DNA from: Flavobacteriia bacterium
GTDB taxonomy: Bacteria > Bacteroidota > Bacteroidia > Flavobacteriales_D > Crocinitomicaceae
Assembly: GCA_947450325.1 (NCBI GenBank)
Contig: CANFUT010000011.1
Span: 1-64,000, forward strand
Direction of reading: 5' to 3'
Length of the DNA stretch: 64,000 nt
Shown piece after piece: positions 36,501 through 45,254 of this stretch. The first letter of the stretch is position 1; the number at the start of each line of letters is the position of its first letter. Position numbers and translations under genes: made by a program. Below the pieces are notes generated by a model. The model was not told the origin of the DNA, searched no databases, and saw only the letters and a list, made by a program, of their open reading frames with translations.

Positions 36501-37142
36501 CTAAGCGTATTTAACAACAATAGATTCAATCACGTTACCAGCATCTTCACATTTGTCAGTTGCAACCTCCATGATTTGATAAATTTCTCTTTTCTTAATT
36601 AACTGTTTTGCATCTGGTTCTGAATCGAACAAACGCTCAATGCTCATATCAAAAATATCGTCCGCTTGATTTTCTGCTGAATTAATTCTGATTACACATT
36701 CAACAATTTTTTGCGTATTTTTCAAGTTTCTCAATTCACTAACTGCACTATTTACAGCCAAAACAGCATCATAAATTACATCTGCCATTTTCTGAATTCC
36801 CTGATCAAAAGGATCAACCTTATAAAAGTTAATTTTTTTCGCTGATGAATAAATGTAATCACAGATATCATCTAATGCTGTTGCTAAACTGTGAATGTCT
36901 TCTCTATCAAAGGGGGTAATGAAATTTTTACCCAACTCAACAAATATTTGATGTGTCAATTCATCGTTTTGATGTTCCAAATCTTCCATCTCGATAATAA
37001 TTGCAGCTCTTTTGTTAAAATCAGCTTCATTTACTACTTGAACAAGTTTACCAGCGATTGCCTCTAGATTTGAACTTGCTGTTTCAAAAAGCGTATAAAA
37101 CACTCTGTCTTTAGGAAGGAAAAAATTTAAAATATTTGCCAT
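36501..37142 (-). CDS. DUF47 (PhoU-like) Pit accessory protein
   Basis: 213 residues, all-helical, no membrane segments: NFFLPKDRVFYTLFE at the start, then EMEDLEHQNDELTHQIF and TPFDREDIHSLATALDDICDYIY with the conserved acidic residues that bind metal in PhoU-like proteins, and a second acidic repeat at INSAENQADDIFD. The DUF47 family is encoded next to pit in many bacteria and is thought to control the transporter. It starts the pit operon here. Confidence 0.9.
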   Translation of the reverse strand: MANILNFFLPKDRVFYTLFETASSNLEAIAGKLVQVVNEADFNKRAAIIIEMEDLEHQNDELTHQIFVELGKNFITPFDREDIHSLATALDDICDYIYSSAKKINFYKVDPFDQGIQKMADVIYDAVLAVNSAVSELRNLKNTQKIVECVIRINSAENQADDIFDMSIERLFDSEPDAKQLIKKREIYQIMEVATDKCEDAGNVIESIVVKYA

Positions 37143-37161
37143 TTTAATGTTTATTATTTCG

Positions 37162-37216
37162 CAAAAGTATAAGGATTTTCTAGAGATTATTTACGTAAAC
37201 ACAAATGTTAACGTAA
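37162..37216 (-). promoter_or_regulatory. pit operon promoter with PHO-box-like operator
   Basis: On the minus strand, TACTTTTG (37169-37162) is the -7 element 20 bases before the DUF47 start. Instead of a TTTG box there is GTTAACA (37212-37206), 4 bases, TGTTTAC (37201-37195), inside an outer inverted repeat TTACG/CGTAA (37216-37191). The 7-4-7 layout matches that before the PhoB-type regulator at 32.4 kb. The 13-mer AATGTTAACGTAA is repeated at 36485-36497, between DUF47 and pit. Confidence 0.45.
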
Positions 37217-37381
37217 TAATAATTTTATTGAATTAAAAAGATGAATTAGTTTAGTATCTAACTAAAAAACAAAATCTTATGAAAAGAAATAAAAACCTAT
37301 ATTATCTCTATATTAACAAATAAGGTTAAAAAATGAAAAATACAAAATATTGAATTCAAAAAATCAGAACCTCCGAAATCT

Positions 37382-38059
37382 CTATTTTGATGAGGATTCA
37401 AACTTATAACCAATGCCTTTTACAGTTTTAATATAATTACCTCCTATTTTTTCTCTCAACTTTCTAACGTGAACATCAATGGTTCGATCGCCTACAACGA
37501 TATCAGAACCCCAAACTTTTTCTAAAATTTGATCTCTTTCAAAAACAATATCTGGACGAGAAGCTAACAAAGCCAATAATTCAAATTCTTTTTTAGGTAA
37601 ATGAAGCGGCTCACCATTTTTGTATACCAAATATTTTTCTCGATTAATAACCAAGTCTTCAATAACTTCATTCTCTGGTTGAACAGGGGCAGATTTACGT
37701 CGTAAAATTGCATTAATCCTACTTATCAAAACACGAGGTTTTACAGGTTTGGAAATATAATCATCAGCTCCTGCATCCAATCCAGCAATTTGACTATAAT
37801 CTTCTCCTCTAGCCGTCAAAAAACAGATTAATGTAGATTCAAATCCAGGAATCTTTCTTATCGCTTCGCAGACTTCAATTCCATCCATTTGAGGCATCAT
37901 TACATCTAAAATGATCAAATCAGGCTTAAATGATTTAGCGATTGCAATTCCTTCTAATCCATTGGAAGCAACTTCGACCTCAAATCCTTCCTTCAATAAA
38001 TTGTATTTTAATATCTCTAAAATATCAATTTCGTCATCTATGATTAATATTGAACTCAT
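37382..38059 (-). CDS. PhoB/OmpR-type response regulator, orphan
   Basis: 225 residues. Receiver domain with LIIDDEI and acceptor Asp in LIILDVMMPQMDG, then a winged-helix domain with PKKEFELLALLASRP and RTIDVHVRKLREKIG. It is closely similar to the regulator at 31644-32354, so the two are paralogues. No kinase is adjacent; the pit operon starts 239 bases further on the same strand. It may respond to the PhoR-like kinase at 30572-31654 or to an unlinked one. Confidence 0.9.
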   Translation of the reverse strand: MSSILIIDDEIDILEILKYNLLKEGFEVEVASNGLEGIAIAKSFKPDLIILDVMMPQMDGIEVCEAIRKIPGFESTLICFLTARGEDYSQIAGLDAGADDYISKPVKPRVLISRINAILRRKSAPVQPENEVIEDLVINREKYLVYKNGEPLHLPKKEFELLALLASRPDIVFERDQILEKVWGSDIVVGDRTIDVHVRKLREKIGGNYIKTVKGIGYKFESSSK

Positions 38060-38270
38060 GGAATTAATTTAAAAATAATGAAACCTTAATTAGATTACGA
38101 ATTTAACGTTTTTTATTGGATTCTTAAAATCAAATATTGAGAGAAAATAAACCACGAAAAATCGACTAAGCGTAATAATGACGCTTAAATATATTTTAAA
38201 TAAAATCTCTAAAAAACTGCATACTAGTAATCTCAAAAAAAAATAATTAAAATTAACACAAAAAGTATGT

Positions 38271-38298
38271 TTGTGTTATAAAAAATTAGTTACATTTG
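38271..38298 (+). promoter_or_regulatory. Promoter-like pair before the putative small RNA
   Basis: TTTG at 38271-38274, a 16-base spacer, and TACATTTG at 38291-38298. The -7 box is perfect; the spacer is shorter than usual. No protein gene lies downstream on this strand. Confidence 0.45.
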
Positions 38299-38304
38299 TA
38301 CCAG

Positions 38305-38372
38305 TAGTAGTAGGTTAGGTTGATTAGTGTAGCAAGAGCTTTAGACGCCCGTTTAAAGCTCTTGTTCGTTTT
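38305..38372 (+). ncRNA. Putative small RNA with terminator hairpin
   Basis: About 65 bases between a TAnnTTTG promoter element and a strong hairpin. The 5' part is GTAGTAGTAGGTTAGGTTGA-like, free of start codons. The hairpin has 14 pairs (CAAGAGCTTTAGAC, loop GCCC, GTTTAAAGCTCTTG; 38333-38364), then TTCGTTTTATAT. Promoter, short G-rich leader and terminator together suggest an independent small RNA. No protein gene can be reached from this promoter. I do not recognise an RNA family. Confidence 0.45.
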
Positions 38373-38565
38373 ATATAGTTCAACATTAACACATTATGGC
38401 CTGAAATACTAGATCAATTATTGAATAATGAACAAAAATTGATTTCAAATTAAACTCTACAATAACATTTCTCATAATTAAAATAAAATTGACTTTTTAC
38501 AGTCAATATTCTTTATATGTTAATTGATAAGCATATTGAAATTTATAATTTAAACAGCATAAAAA

Positions 38566-38593
38566 AAGCCCTCACAAAATTGTGAGGGCTTTC
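38566..38593 (-). terminator. Rho-independent terminator of the gld operon
   Basis: AAAGCCCTCACAA / TTGTGAGGGCTTT, a 13-base perfect inverted repeat with a run of T on the minus strand, 20 bases past the gldN stop. Confidence 0.88.
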
Positions 38594-38613
38594 AAAATAT
38601 TTAATTAATGCTA

Positions 38614-39630
38614 TTAGAAGTGCCAAACATCATGCTCTAGCGTTCTAATCTCTTCTGTAATCTTCTCAGACTCCATCAAAGCATCAACCCCAGCTCTGTA
38701 TGTTTCAATCTTACGATCGAATACATTACTTTGCTTGTAAATTGTACTAGCAAATTGTCTTTTCCAAAACAAATCATCGAAACTCATCCATTGTGCATCA
38801 TTTTTTGGATTATACACAAAATAATTGTTGAATGCGAAACGACATTGTGGGAAATACAACCAAAACAACTCTCTCATTCCTTCAATCTGACCAGATGAGT
38901 TCTTCTTATAAACTACCGGAGCAATTCCTAAGATTCTAACATCTAAAACTGAACGTTCTTTGTCAAAAAACCAATCTTCTTTCAAACGATATTGAACAAT
39001 ATCCTTAGAAGTAACCCATATAACTTTTCTTGGCTCATATTGAACTAACAAATCACCATTTGCCATTTGAATAACTGAATCCTCGTATGGAGGAATTCTA
39101 CTTGGAATTGGAATCAATGCTCCTTCTTCTTCAGCTCCTAATACTTGAAATTCAACTAAACTTTTTGCATACAAAGAATCTGTATAAAAGTTTTTTCCCG
39201 GTTGAACAGCAACTGGATACTTAAATTGATCTCCATCTACTGAAGCTTGTTGAATAGGATTAAATGGATAGTAAACTTGAACATTCGCATTGATAATGTT
39301 TGTTCTGATTACCGTCCAAAGACTCCAACGAGATGAGTTTCTTGTCCATGTTGTTCCGTCTGGAGAAAATTCATCAAATGGAAAATAAAGTGTGTGATTC
39401 ATTTTCTCACGCATGTCGATTGATCTCCAAACACGTTTACTCCAAATCATATCCGCTTCACGAACATGTTCGTAAGGAATCATTTTTTTGGTTGGAATGT
39501 GTTCTTGAATAACAATCCCGTCAATTACACCTTCAACAGGTACATTGATTGGACCACCATTCACGTCTGGTTGTGCGTAGCTTGCAAAGCTCGTTGCCAA
39601 AATACCCACACTTGCGATTAAACTTCTCAT
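38614..39630 (-). CDS. gldN: T9SS ring/gliding protein GldN (PorN)
   Basis: 338 residues from ATG 39630; the frame is open 12 codons upstream, but this start gives a signal peptide (MRSLIASVGILATSFASYAQ). The mature protein begins with a Pro/Gly-rich stretch, then the GldN core: READMIWSKRVWRSIDMREKMNH, YFPFDEF, KEDWFFDKERSVLDVRILGIAP, FWLYFPQCRFAFNNYFVYN. GldN with GldK forms the periplasmic ring of the type IX secretion system. Last gene of the gldKLMN operon, followed by a strong terminator. Confidence 0.95.
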   Translation of the reverse strand: MRSLIASVGILATSFASYAQPDVNGGPINVPVEGVIDGIVIQEHIPTKKMIPYEHVREADMIWSKRVWRSIDMREKMNHTLYFPFDEFSPDGTTWTRNSSRWSLWTVIRTNIINANVQVYYPFNPIQQASVDGDQFKYPVAVQPGKNFYTDSLYAKSLVEFQVLGAEEEGALIPIPSRIPPYEDSVIQMANGDLLVQYEPRKVIWVTSKDIVQYRLKEDWFFDKERSVLDVRILGIAPVVYKKNSSGQIEGMRELFWLYFPQCRFAFNNYFVYNPKNDAQWMSFDDLFWKRQFASTIYKQSNVFDRKIETYRAGVDALMESEKITEEIRTLEHDVWHF

Positions 39631-39714
39631 AATTTTTAACTCTAATTTCACTAACAAATTTTTCAAAACGGATCTCCAAATCTGACAATAAATTAATTTT
39701 TGATGTAAACGAAA

Positions 39715-41454
39715 TTACAATTTAAATGTCTCGTAAATTCTATTCACCTTTCCATCAGGACCTCTTACACCTGCTTCAATGATTACCATTGAACCTGGTT
39801 TAGCTTGGCCTAACAATGATCCGATTCCTTGTAAAGAAGAACCTTGACCTTTTTTCTTACCCATGATTCCTGTTACAGAAGCTTCCCAATCTAGTACAGA
39901 GAACTGTGCTTTCAAAGGAATTTCTGGTGGATAACCTGCATTCAAACCTCCAGGGTTGGTACTGATTTTTCCTCCACTAGCTACTGAACCAACAAAAATA
40001 GATGGTTTTGGTAATGCTTTCACACGGAATTCAAATTTTCCAAGAGCAACTGTTTTGTTTGCGATAGAACTTTTACCAGAGACTGTGATAACAGCAGTTG
40101 CTCCAGCACCAGGTGAACCAATCCACGTAGCACCAGATTTAGACAAACTAACATTTGTCGTACCAGTTAAAACTGTTTGGTCATACCCTGAAGCCACACC
40201 TGTTACAACGTTCTTGTAACCTCTATAAAGAACGTTCATTTCTGGTAAAGTTACAGTTCCTTCTGGTTTCATAATTTTGATTACTTTCTCCCAAGGCAAC
40301 GTTTTGTCCATTCCAGACTTGTTCTTTATAGAAACCGTACCTGACAACTTCATCTCGTTTGAACCTGAAACTTTCACTTTAACAAAGCCTTGACCATTAC
40401 CAGGGTAGGTTATTGAACCACTAGAGCTAGTTACTTTAGGTTGCTTATCAGAATCAAAGGCAGCCATCATCACTTGCAATTGGACTTCATCACCTGAATT
40501 AGCCAAATCTGGACCATAAGCCAAAGGCATAATCTTGTTGAAAGAATACTCTCCTGTACTTACTCTACTTTTGATGTGCATTATTGCTGTGGCTCTTGCA
40601 GAAAGAATTTCTTGCTGCATGGCTGTCAAAGAAGCAATAGCAGCAACTAAAGGCGAGTGATCAAAAGTTTTACCTAACCAATGAACAGGACCTTCTTCCA
40701 TTTCAACAGTTTCTGGTTTGGTCAACTCCATGTACAGCTGCTTCAAGACTTCGGCATCATCACCATCATTTACATTATTTTTAGCAATCATAGCATCAAC
40801 AGCTTTGCCAAGAACAAGGTTGTCATCTTTGTATTCATTGATTGCAGTTGGCTTGAATGACCAAGATTTTCCTCCAACACTGTAAGTTCCAACAAGGCTT
40901 GTGATTTTTAATCGAAAGTCATTGTAACTATTCCATAGCTTTAAACCTTCTCCTTTTGGTTTCTTCAATTCCTCACCAATCATCACCTCCATAGGAACGT
41001 CATATTGATCTTTAGCTTGAACAGCTTGCAAATTCAGTTTAGCTGGAGTTAGTGGAGTCTTTTTATCATAAGCTTTCCAAACAATCGTTTCTTTGTTTTT
41101 ATCAGCTACTTTTTTAACATCCTCACCACTCTTTTCTAATAGAAGAAACTTGAGCTTATCGATTTCCTCAATTCTCTTCCCTGTCTCTTTGTCTATAGAC
41201 GCAATAATGTCTAAATAATACCTAACTTTTACGACTTTCTCTGGATTAGTTTTATCAGCTAGTTCACCATCTAATTCGGCCTTAGCTTGATTTCCTCTGT
41301 CCAAATGAGTAATACATGATTTTTGAGTATTTAATTCAATTGCCACGAAAGCATCCAAAATTGCTTTTGATACGTTAAGTGCTAGAAGTGCGGTAAGTAC
41401 TAAGTACATCATACCGATCATCTTCTGTCTGGGGGTTTCTTTTCCTCCTGCCAT
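39715..41454 (-). CDS. gldM: T9SS motor protein GldM (PorM)
   Basis: 579 residues. A short cytoplasmic N-terminus (MAGGKETPRQKMIGMMYL) leads into one membrane helix (about 12-35), then a large periplasmic part: an alpha-helical domain (to about residue 225) and three successive beta-rich domains with many Gly/Ser. In the type IX secretion and gliding machine GldM and GldL form the proton-driven motor, with the GldM periplasmic shaft reaching the GldK/N ring. It is 84 bases from gldN and 78 from gldL on the same strand. Confidence 0.95.
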   Translation of the reverse strand: MAGGKETPRQKMIGMMYLVLTALLALNVSKAILDAFVAIELNTQKSCITHLDRGNQAKAELDGELADKTNPEKVVKVRYYLDIIASIDKETGKRIEEIDKLKFLLLEKSGEDVKKVADKNKETIVWKAYDKKTPLTPAKLNLQAVQAKDQYDVPMEVMIGEELKKPKGEGLKLWNSYNDFRLKITSLVGTYSVGGKSWSFKPTAINEYKDDNLVLGKAVDAMIAKNNVNDGDDAEVLKQLYMELTKPETVEMEEGPVHWLGKTFDHSPLVAAIASLTAMQQEILSARATAIMHIKSRVSTGEYSFNKIMPLAYGPDLANSGDEVQLQVMMAAFDSDKQPKVTSSSGSITYPGNGQGFVKVKVSGSNEMKLSGTVSIKNKSGMDKTLPWEKVIKIMKPEGTVTLPEMNVLYRGYKNVVTGVASGYDQTVLTGTTNVSLSKSGATWIGSPGAGATAVITVSGKSSIANKTVALGKFEFRVKALPKPSIFVGSVASGGKISTNPGGLNAGYPPEIPLKAQFSVLDWEASVTGIMGKKKGQGSSLQGIGSLLGQAKPGSMVIIEAGVRGPDGKVNRIYETFKL

Positions 41455-41532
41455 GATTAATTATTTTTCTTTTAAATATTAATAATTAATTAATGTTCAA
41501 TAACATTAATAACTTCTGAATAATTGAAAAAA

Positions 41533-42360
41533 TTATCCTTTAGTTATTGTCATAGCTTTCAACATGTTTCCGTAAACGCTATTCAAATCAGTTAAGTTTT
41601 TAGATAGCATTGCCATGTTTTCTTTATACAGTTTAGTATCCTGCGTTGAATCAGCAAGATTTTGCATCATTTCAGTAACTTGAGCTTGGAATTTTTCAGT
41701 AGCTTCTAAATGAGAAGAAGAACCTTTCAATTGTAACTCATAAACGTTATTCAAAGCTGCCAAGTTTTTAGAAACTTTTTGCATTTGCTCACCGAAAGAT
41801 TCACCTTCTTGCGTAGATGAAGTCATTCCTGAAATTGAAACTGATGCTCTTTCGTACGCTTCAGATAAGTTAGAAACTTTATCTGATGCAGCTTGCAAAC
41901 TAGATACGTAAGAATCTGTTGCAGCAGCAGCAGAAGTTACACCTTTCAATTGTGAAGCATTTTCACCTAGAGCACGCATTCCATCTCCAAGTCTTTCTAA
42001 TAAAGCGCTGTCGATTTTAGCTTCTTCAAGCATTTTGTCTAAATGTTCAGTAACACCAGAACCGCTTCCGCCACCTCTACCTCCTCTTGCTGGAGCGTTG
42101 TGGTCAAGTTCAGCTTGGTGACCCAAACCTAATTCTGGATAAACTAATTCCCAGTTTGGATCTTGATGTAAAGGTTCAAACGCCGAGAAAATAAAGATAA
42201 CTGCCTCTGTACCTAGACCGATTACAAGCATCGGACCCGCACCTGGCCAGTGCATGATTTTAAATAAGGCTCCAACAATTACAACTGCTGCTCCGAATCC
42301 GTACAATTTAGCCATGAATTTCTTAAATCCTTGACTTTCAAATAGACTACCACTACTCAT
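41533..42360 (-). CDS. gldL: T9SS motor protein GldL (PorL)
   Basis: 275 residues. Two membrane helices close to the N-terminus (about 17-60) include the conserved KIMHWPGAGP turn and the intramembrane glutamate in GLGTEAVIFIFSAFEP thought to couple proton flow. A Gly/Arg-rich linker (ARGGRGGGSGSG) leads to a long helical cytoplasmic domain with coiled-coil character. It is the inner-membrane stator of the type IX secretion/gliding motor with GldM. Confidence 0.95.
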   Translation of the reverse strand: MSSGSLFESQGFKKFMAKLYGFGAAVVIVGALFKIMHWPGAGPMLVIGLGTEAVIFIFSAFEPLHQDPNWELVYPELGLGHQAELDHNAPARGGRGGGSGSGVTEHLDKMLEEAKIDSALLERLGDGMRALGENASQLKGVTSAAAATDSYVSSLQAASDKVSNLSEAYERASVSISGMTSSTQEGESFGEQMQKVSKNLAALNNVYELQLKGSSSHLEATEKFQAQVTEMMQNLADSTQDTKLYKENMAMLSKNLTDLNSVYGNMLKAMTITKG

Positions 42361-42408
42361 AGTTTTTTGGTTTTTTAAAAATTATAGTTTTGATTTGTTT
42401 GTTTATTC

Positions 42409-43974
42409 TTAGCGAAGTTGAATATCGCTTTGAATTTCTTCACCACCTTCCTTAGTGAAATCTCTTCCACCACGTCCTAGGTGTGTCATTACGTTTCTAT
42501 ATCCGATATATGACTTTGCAGTATCTTGGTATTCAAACGTTCTTGTCGAAGTTTGCAAATAGTAGCCAATGTCTTTCCAAGAACCACCTCTTAAAACTTT
42601 ACGTTTCATACTTGGTGGATCCCAATCCATTGCATCATATCTATGATCTGTATTCAAATCATGAGAGAATTCGTACATTGACTCGTCGTAAGCAGTTTCA
42701 CACCACTCTGCAACGTTTCCTGACATACAATATAATCCCCATCCATTTGGATTGTAAGAATATGCTTTTACAGTGTGGAAACCTCCATCTTCAAAATATC
42801 TACCTCTCATCGGTTTAAAGTTTCCTAAGAAACATCCTGATTCATTTCTAATGTAAGGACCACCCCATGGATATGGAGACAAAGCTAAATCTCCACGTGC
42901 AGCTCTTTCCCATTCAGCCTCAGTTGGCAAACGGAAATCATTTACATATAAATCACCCATTGCAGTCAACCAATTATTCAATAATTGAGTTCTCCAAATA
43001 CTGAATGCTTTTGCTTGCTGCCAATCAACTCCTACTACAGGATAATTGTCAAAAGCTGGATGCCAGAAGTACATGTTAGTCATTGGATCATGAAATGAGT
43101 AGGTAAAGTCTCTTACCCAGCACAATGTATCAGGGAAAACATTAATCATCTCATCAATAATAAAACGTCCTCTGTCAGCATGTCCTCTAATTGAAGTATT
43201 TTGACCTTTTTTATTGAAAACACCCATATCTAAATCTTGACCTTGAGGATCGTCAGTAAATGGATGTGGAGGCGTATTCAATTCACGGTGCGCAGGAACA
43301 ACTTTGTTTCCTTGATTATCGTAACCATTAGGAACGATTTCAACTCTACCTCTTCTTGCAGCTTCACGCAAGTCGATCCAGTAATAACGGTAATTTAATT
43401 TACGCGTATCAATTTCTCTTCTTTTGTAGAAACGTTCTTGTTGAGGATAATACATATCAACCAAAAGTGGAATAATGTCTGGATCTTGGTAATCAAAATC
43501 TCTATCCCAGTTCAAGGAAAATAATGATGCATTAGGATCACTAGTGCTTCTATTCACATCTCTATCACTTGGTTCAAAAGGAACGATTTCAGAACCAGCT
43601 TCATCAAAATACTCGTCGGTATAATTGATATACTTACTTGCTTCGTCATCGTCTTCTAAACCAGCATAGATTTTCTCTCTAGCAATGGAATCACGCACCC
43701 AATTTACAAACTGACGATATTCGTTGTTTGTGATTTCGGTTTGATCCATATAAAAAGCTTGAACCGATACAGTTTTTGAATGCGTCTGATGCAAAAACGG
43801 CACATCTTGGTCATTCTCCCCCATATTGTAAGAGCCAGCTGGTATGTAAACCATACCCAACGGTATTTCCGGCTGATACACCGTCCTACCCATTACACCG
43901 GTCACGTGTCCAGTTCTTGTGCTGCAAGATGCAAGCACAATACCAATAAGACCTACTAACAAAAGTTTTTTCAT
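42409..43974 (-). CDS. gldK: T9SS lipoprotein GldK (PorK)
   Basis: 521 residues, with a lipoprotein signal (MKKLLLVGLIGIVLASCST; Cys about residue 17). It has a formylglycine-generating-enzyme (sulfatase-modifying) fold: IPAGSYNMGENDQD at the start, DQTEITNNEYRQFVNWVRDS, RLPTEAEWERAARGD, WCETAYDESMYEF and VLRGGSWKD near the end. In GldK the fold is structural: it forms the outer-membrane-attached ring with GldN. 48 bases upstream of gldL, so first of gldK-L-M-N. Confidence 0.95.
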   Translation of the reverse strand: MKKLLLVGLIGIVLASCSTRTGHVTGVMGRTVYQPEIPLGMVYIPAGSYNMGENDQDVPFLHQTHSKTVSVQAFYMDQTEITNNEYRQFVNWVRDSIAREKIYAGLEDDDEASKYINYTDEYFDEAGSEIVPFEPSDRDVNRSTSDPNASLFSLNWDRDFDYQDPDIIPLLVDMYYPQQERFYKRREIDTRKLNYRYYWIDLREAARRGRVEIVPNGYDNQGNKVVPAHRELNTPPHPFTDDPQGQDLDMGVFNKKGQNTSIRGHADRGRFIIDEMINVFPDTLCWVRDFTYSFHDPMTNMYFWHPAFDNYPVVGVDWQQAKAFSIWRTQLLNNWLTAMGDLYVNDFRLPTEAEWERAARGDLALSPYPWGGPYIRNESGCFLGNFKPMRGRYFEDGGFHTVKAYSYNPNGWGLYCMSGNVAEWCETAYDESMYEFSHDLNTDHRYDAMDWDPPSMKRKVLRGGSWKDIGYYLQTSTRTFEYQDTAKSYIGYRNVMTHLGRGGRDFTKEGGEEIQSDIQLR

Positions 43975-44089
43975 TCTACCTCTATTTTATTTACCGGAAT
44001 ATCATTAACAATCTACAGGATCAATGTAATTTCTGATATAACGGTACCCTCTCTAAAATGGTTACAAAGATTTATATTTTTTTTGAATT

Positions 44090-45013
44090 TTACAACCAAC
44101 GAGGATGTTTTGACTTGTGCACTGGCGGAGGTGGCAAGAAATAACAGTACTTAACTACTACTTCATGCGTACCTCTTGAGATACTAGATAATTGATTTAT
44201 TGTTAAATCGTAAGAATAACCTACAGTAAAGTTTCTCACTGGAGTAAAACCTGCCATTAAAGCAACAGCATCACTTGTACGGTAAGTTAAACCAGCATAA
44301 AATCTACCTTGACTAACATAACGAATGTTCACATCGGCTGAAAATTTTACTAAATCTGTTCTTGACATTACTTGAATATCTAAATCTTTAGAAGTTCCAA
44401 ATAAATTCATGAATTTATATCCTCCCATAATCACGTAGTGACGTGCATTGGTATAATACAACGATTTAATTTGAGAACCTGATAAATGTGTTGATGACAA
44501 TCCAAAATAATAGTTATTATTTTTCTTTTTGAAAAATAAACCTGCGTTTAAATCAAAAGTAGTCCCTGAAGTTTTACCTGGTAACGATGGATCAACCATT
44601 GTTACTGGCGGAATCCATGTTGGATCTACACCTAAGTTCATAATTCCAAGTCCTATTCCAATACCTAAAACATGATCGTTTAAATCAATCGGATGTGAAT
44701 AATTTAATAAAGCGCTATTTTGACGATTAAAACCAATTGCATCATGATAAATAGACAAACCTGCTCCTCCTAAACCGAAACGGTTCAAATTAGACTCAAC
44801 GTTAAAAACAGCTGAATTTGGTGCACCATTTACTTTATCCCATTGGTTTCTGTAAATCATAGTACCACAAATCCCATCATCCAAACCAGTTGAACCCGGA
44901 TTTAAGCTCATTTTATCATAAATAAAATGAGTCAATAATTTCTCCTGCTGACCAAAGGAAACACCCATGGTTAGTACAACAAAAGCAAATAATGCAAGTA
45001 GTCTTTTTTTCAT
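44090..45013 (-). CDS. porP: PorP/SprF-family T9SS outer-membrane protein
   Basis: 307 residues from ATG 45013, the start that gives the signal peptide (MKKRLLALFAFVVLTMGVSFGQ); the frame is open 19 codons upstream. It starts EKLLTHFIYDKMSLNPGSTG, the typical PorP/SprF opening, and follows with barrel strands such as VGYSYDLTINQLS. It precedes gldK by 115 bases, as porP precedes porKLMN in Porphyromonas. PorP/SprF proteins are thought to anchor or help secrete cargo at the outer membrane. Confidence 0.92.
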   Translation of the reverse strand: MKKRLLALFAFVVLTMGVSFGQQEKLLTHFIYDKMSLNPGSTGLDDGICGTMIYRNQWDKVNGAPNSAVFNVESNLNRFGLGGAGLSIYHDAIGFNRQNSALLNYSHPIDLNDHVLGIGIGLGIMNLGVDPTWIPPVTMVDPSLPGKTSGTTFDLNAGLFFKKKNNNYYFGLSSTHLSGSQIKSLYYTNARHYVIMGGYKFMNLFGTSKDLDIQVMSRTDLVKFSADVNIRYVSQGRFYAGLTYRTSDAVALMAGFTPVRNFTVGYSYDLTINQLSSISRGTHEVVVKYCYFLPPPPVHKSKHPRWL

Positions 45014-45254
45014 AAACAGCGTTAGTTTGCATGTAAATAATACCTCAAAAACCTTCGTATAGGCTCCCAATTGGGCACTAAAATAATTAATTTTCTTTAC
45101 ATTTTAAATTTTTTGTGAAAAACTTATTGGTTTTCCACAAGATGATGTTGATTAAGTGCGAAAATAAACAATATAATCGAGCTGTGCAACTTCTAAGTTA
45201 TTCTAGTCGTCTTCCAACGTTTATATCAAAGAATTGTTACGTCTAACTTAAAAA

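Larger units (their letters stand above)
38060..38613. other. Non-coding region with a likely small RNA
   Basis: 554 bases without a gene. They contain an inverted repeat TAAGCGT / ACGCTTA (38167-38187), a promoter-like element and strong hairpin (38271-38372, see the RNA entry), and the gldN terminator (38566-38593). Confidence 0.6.
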
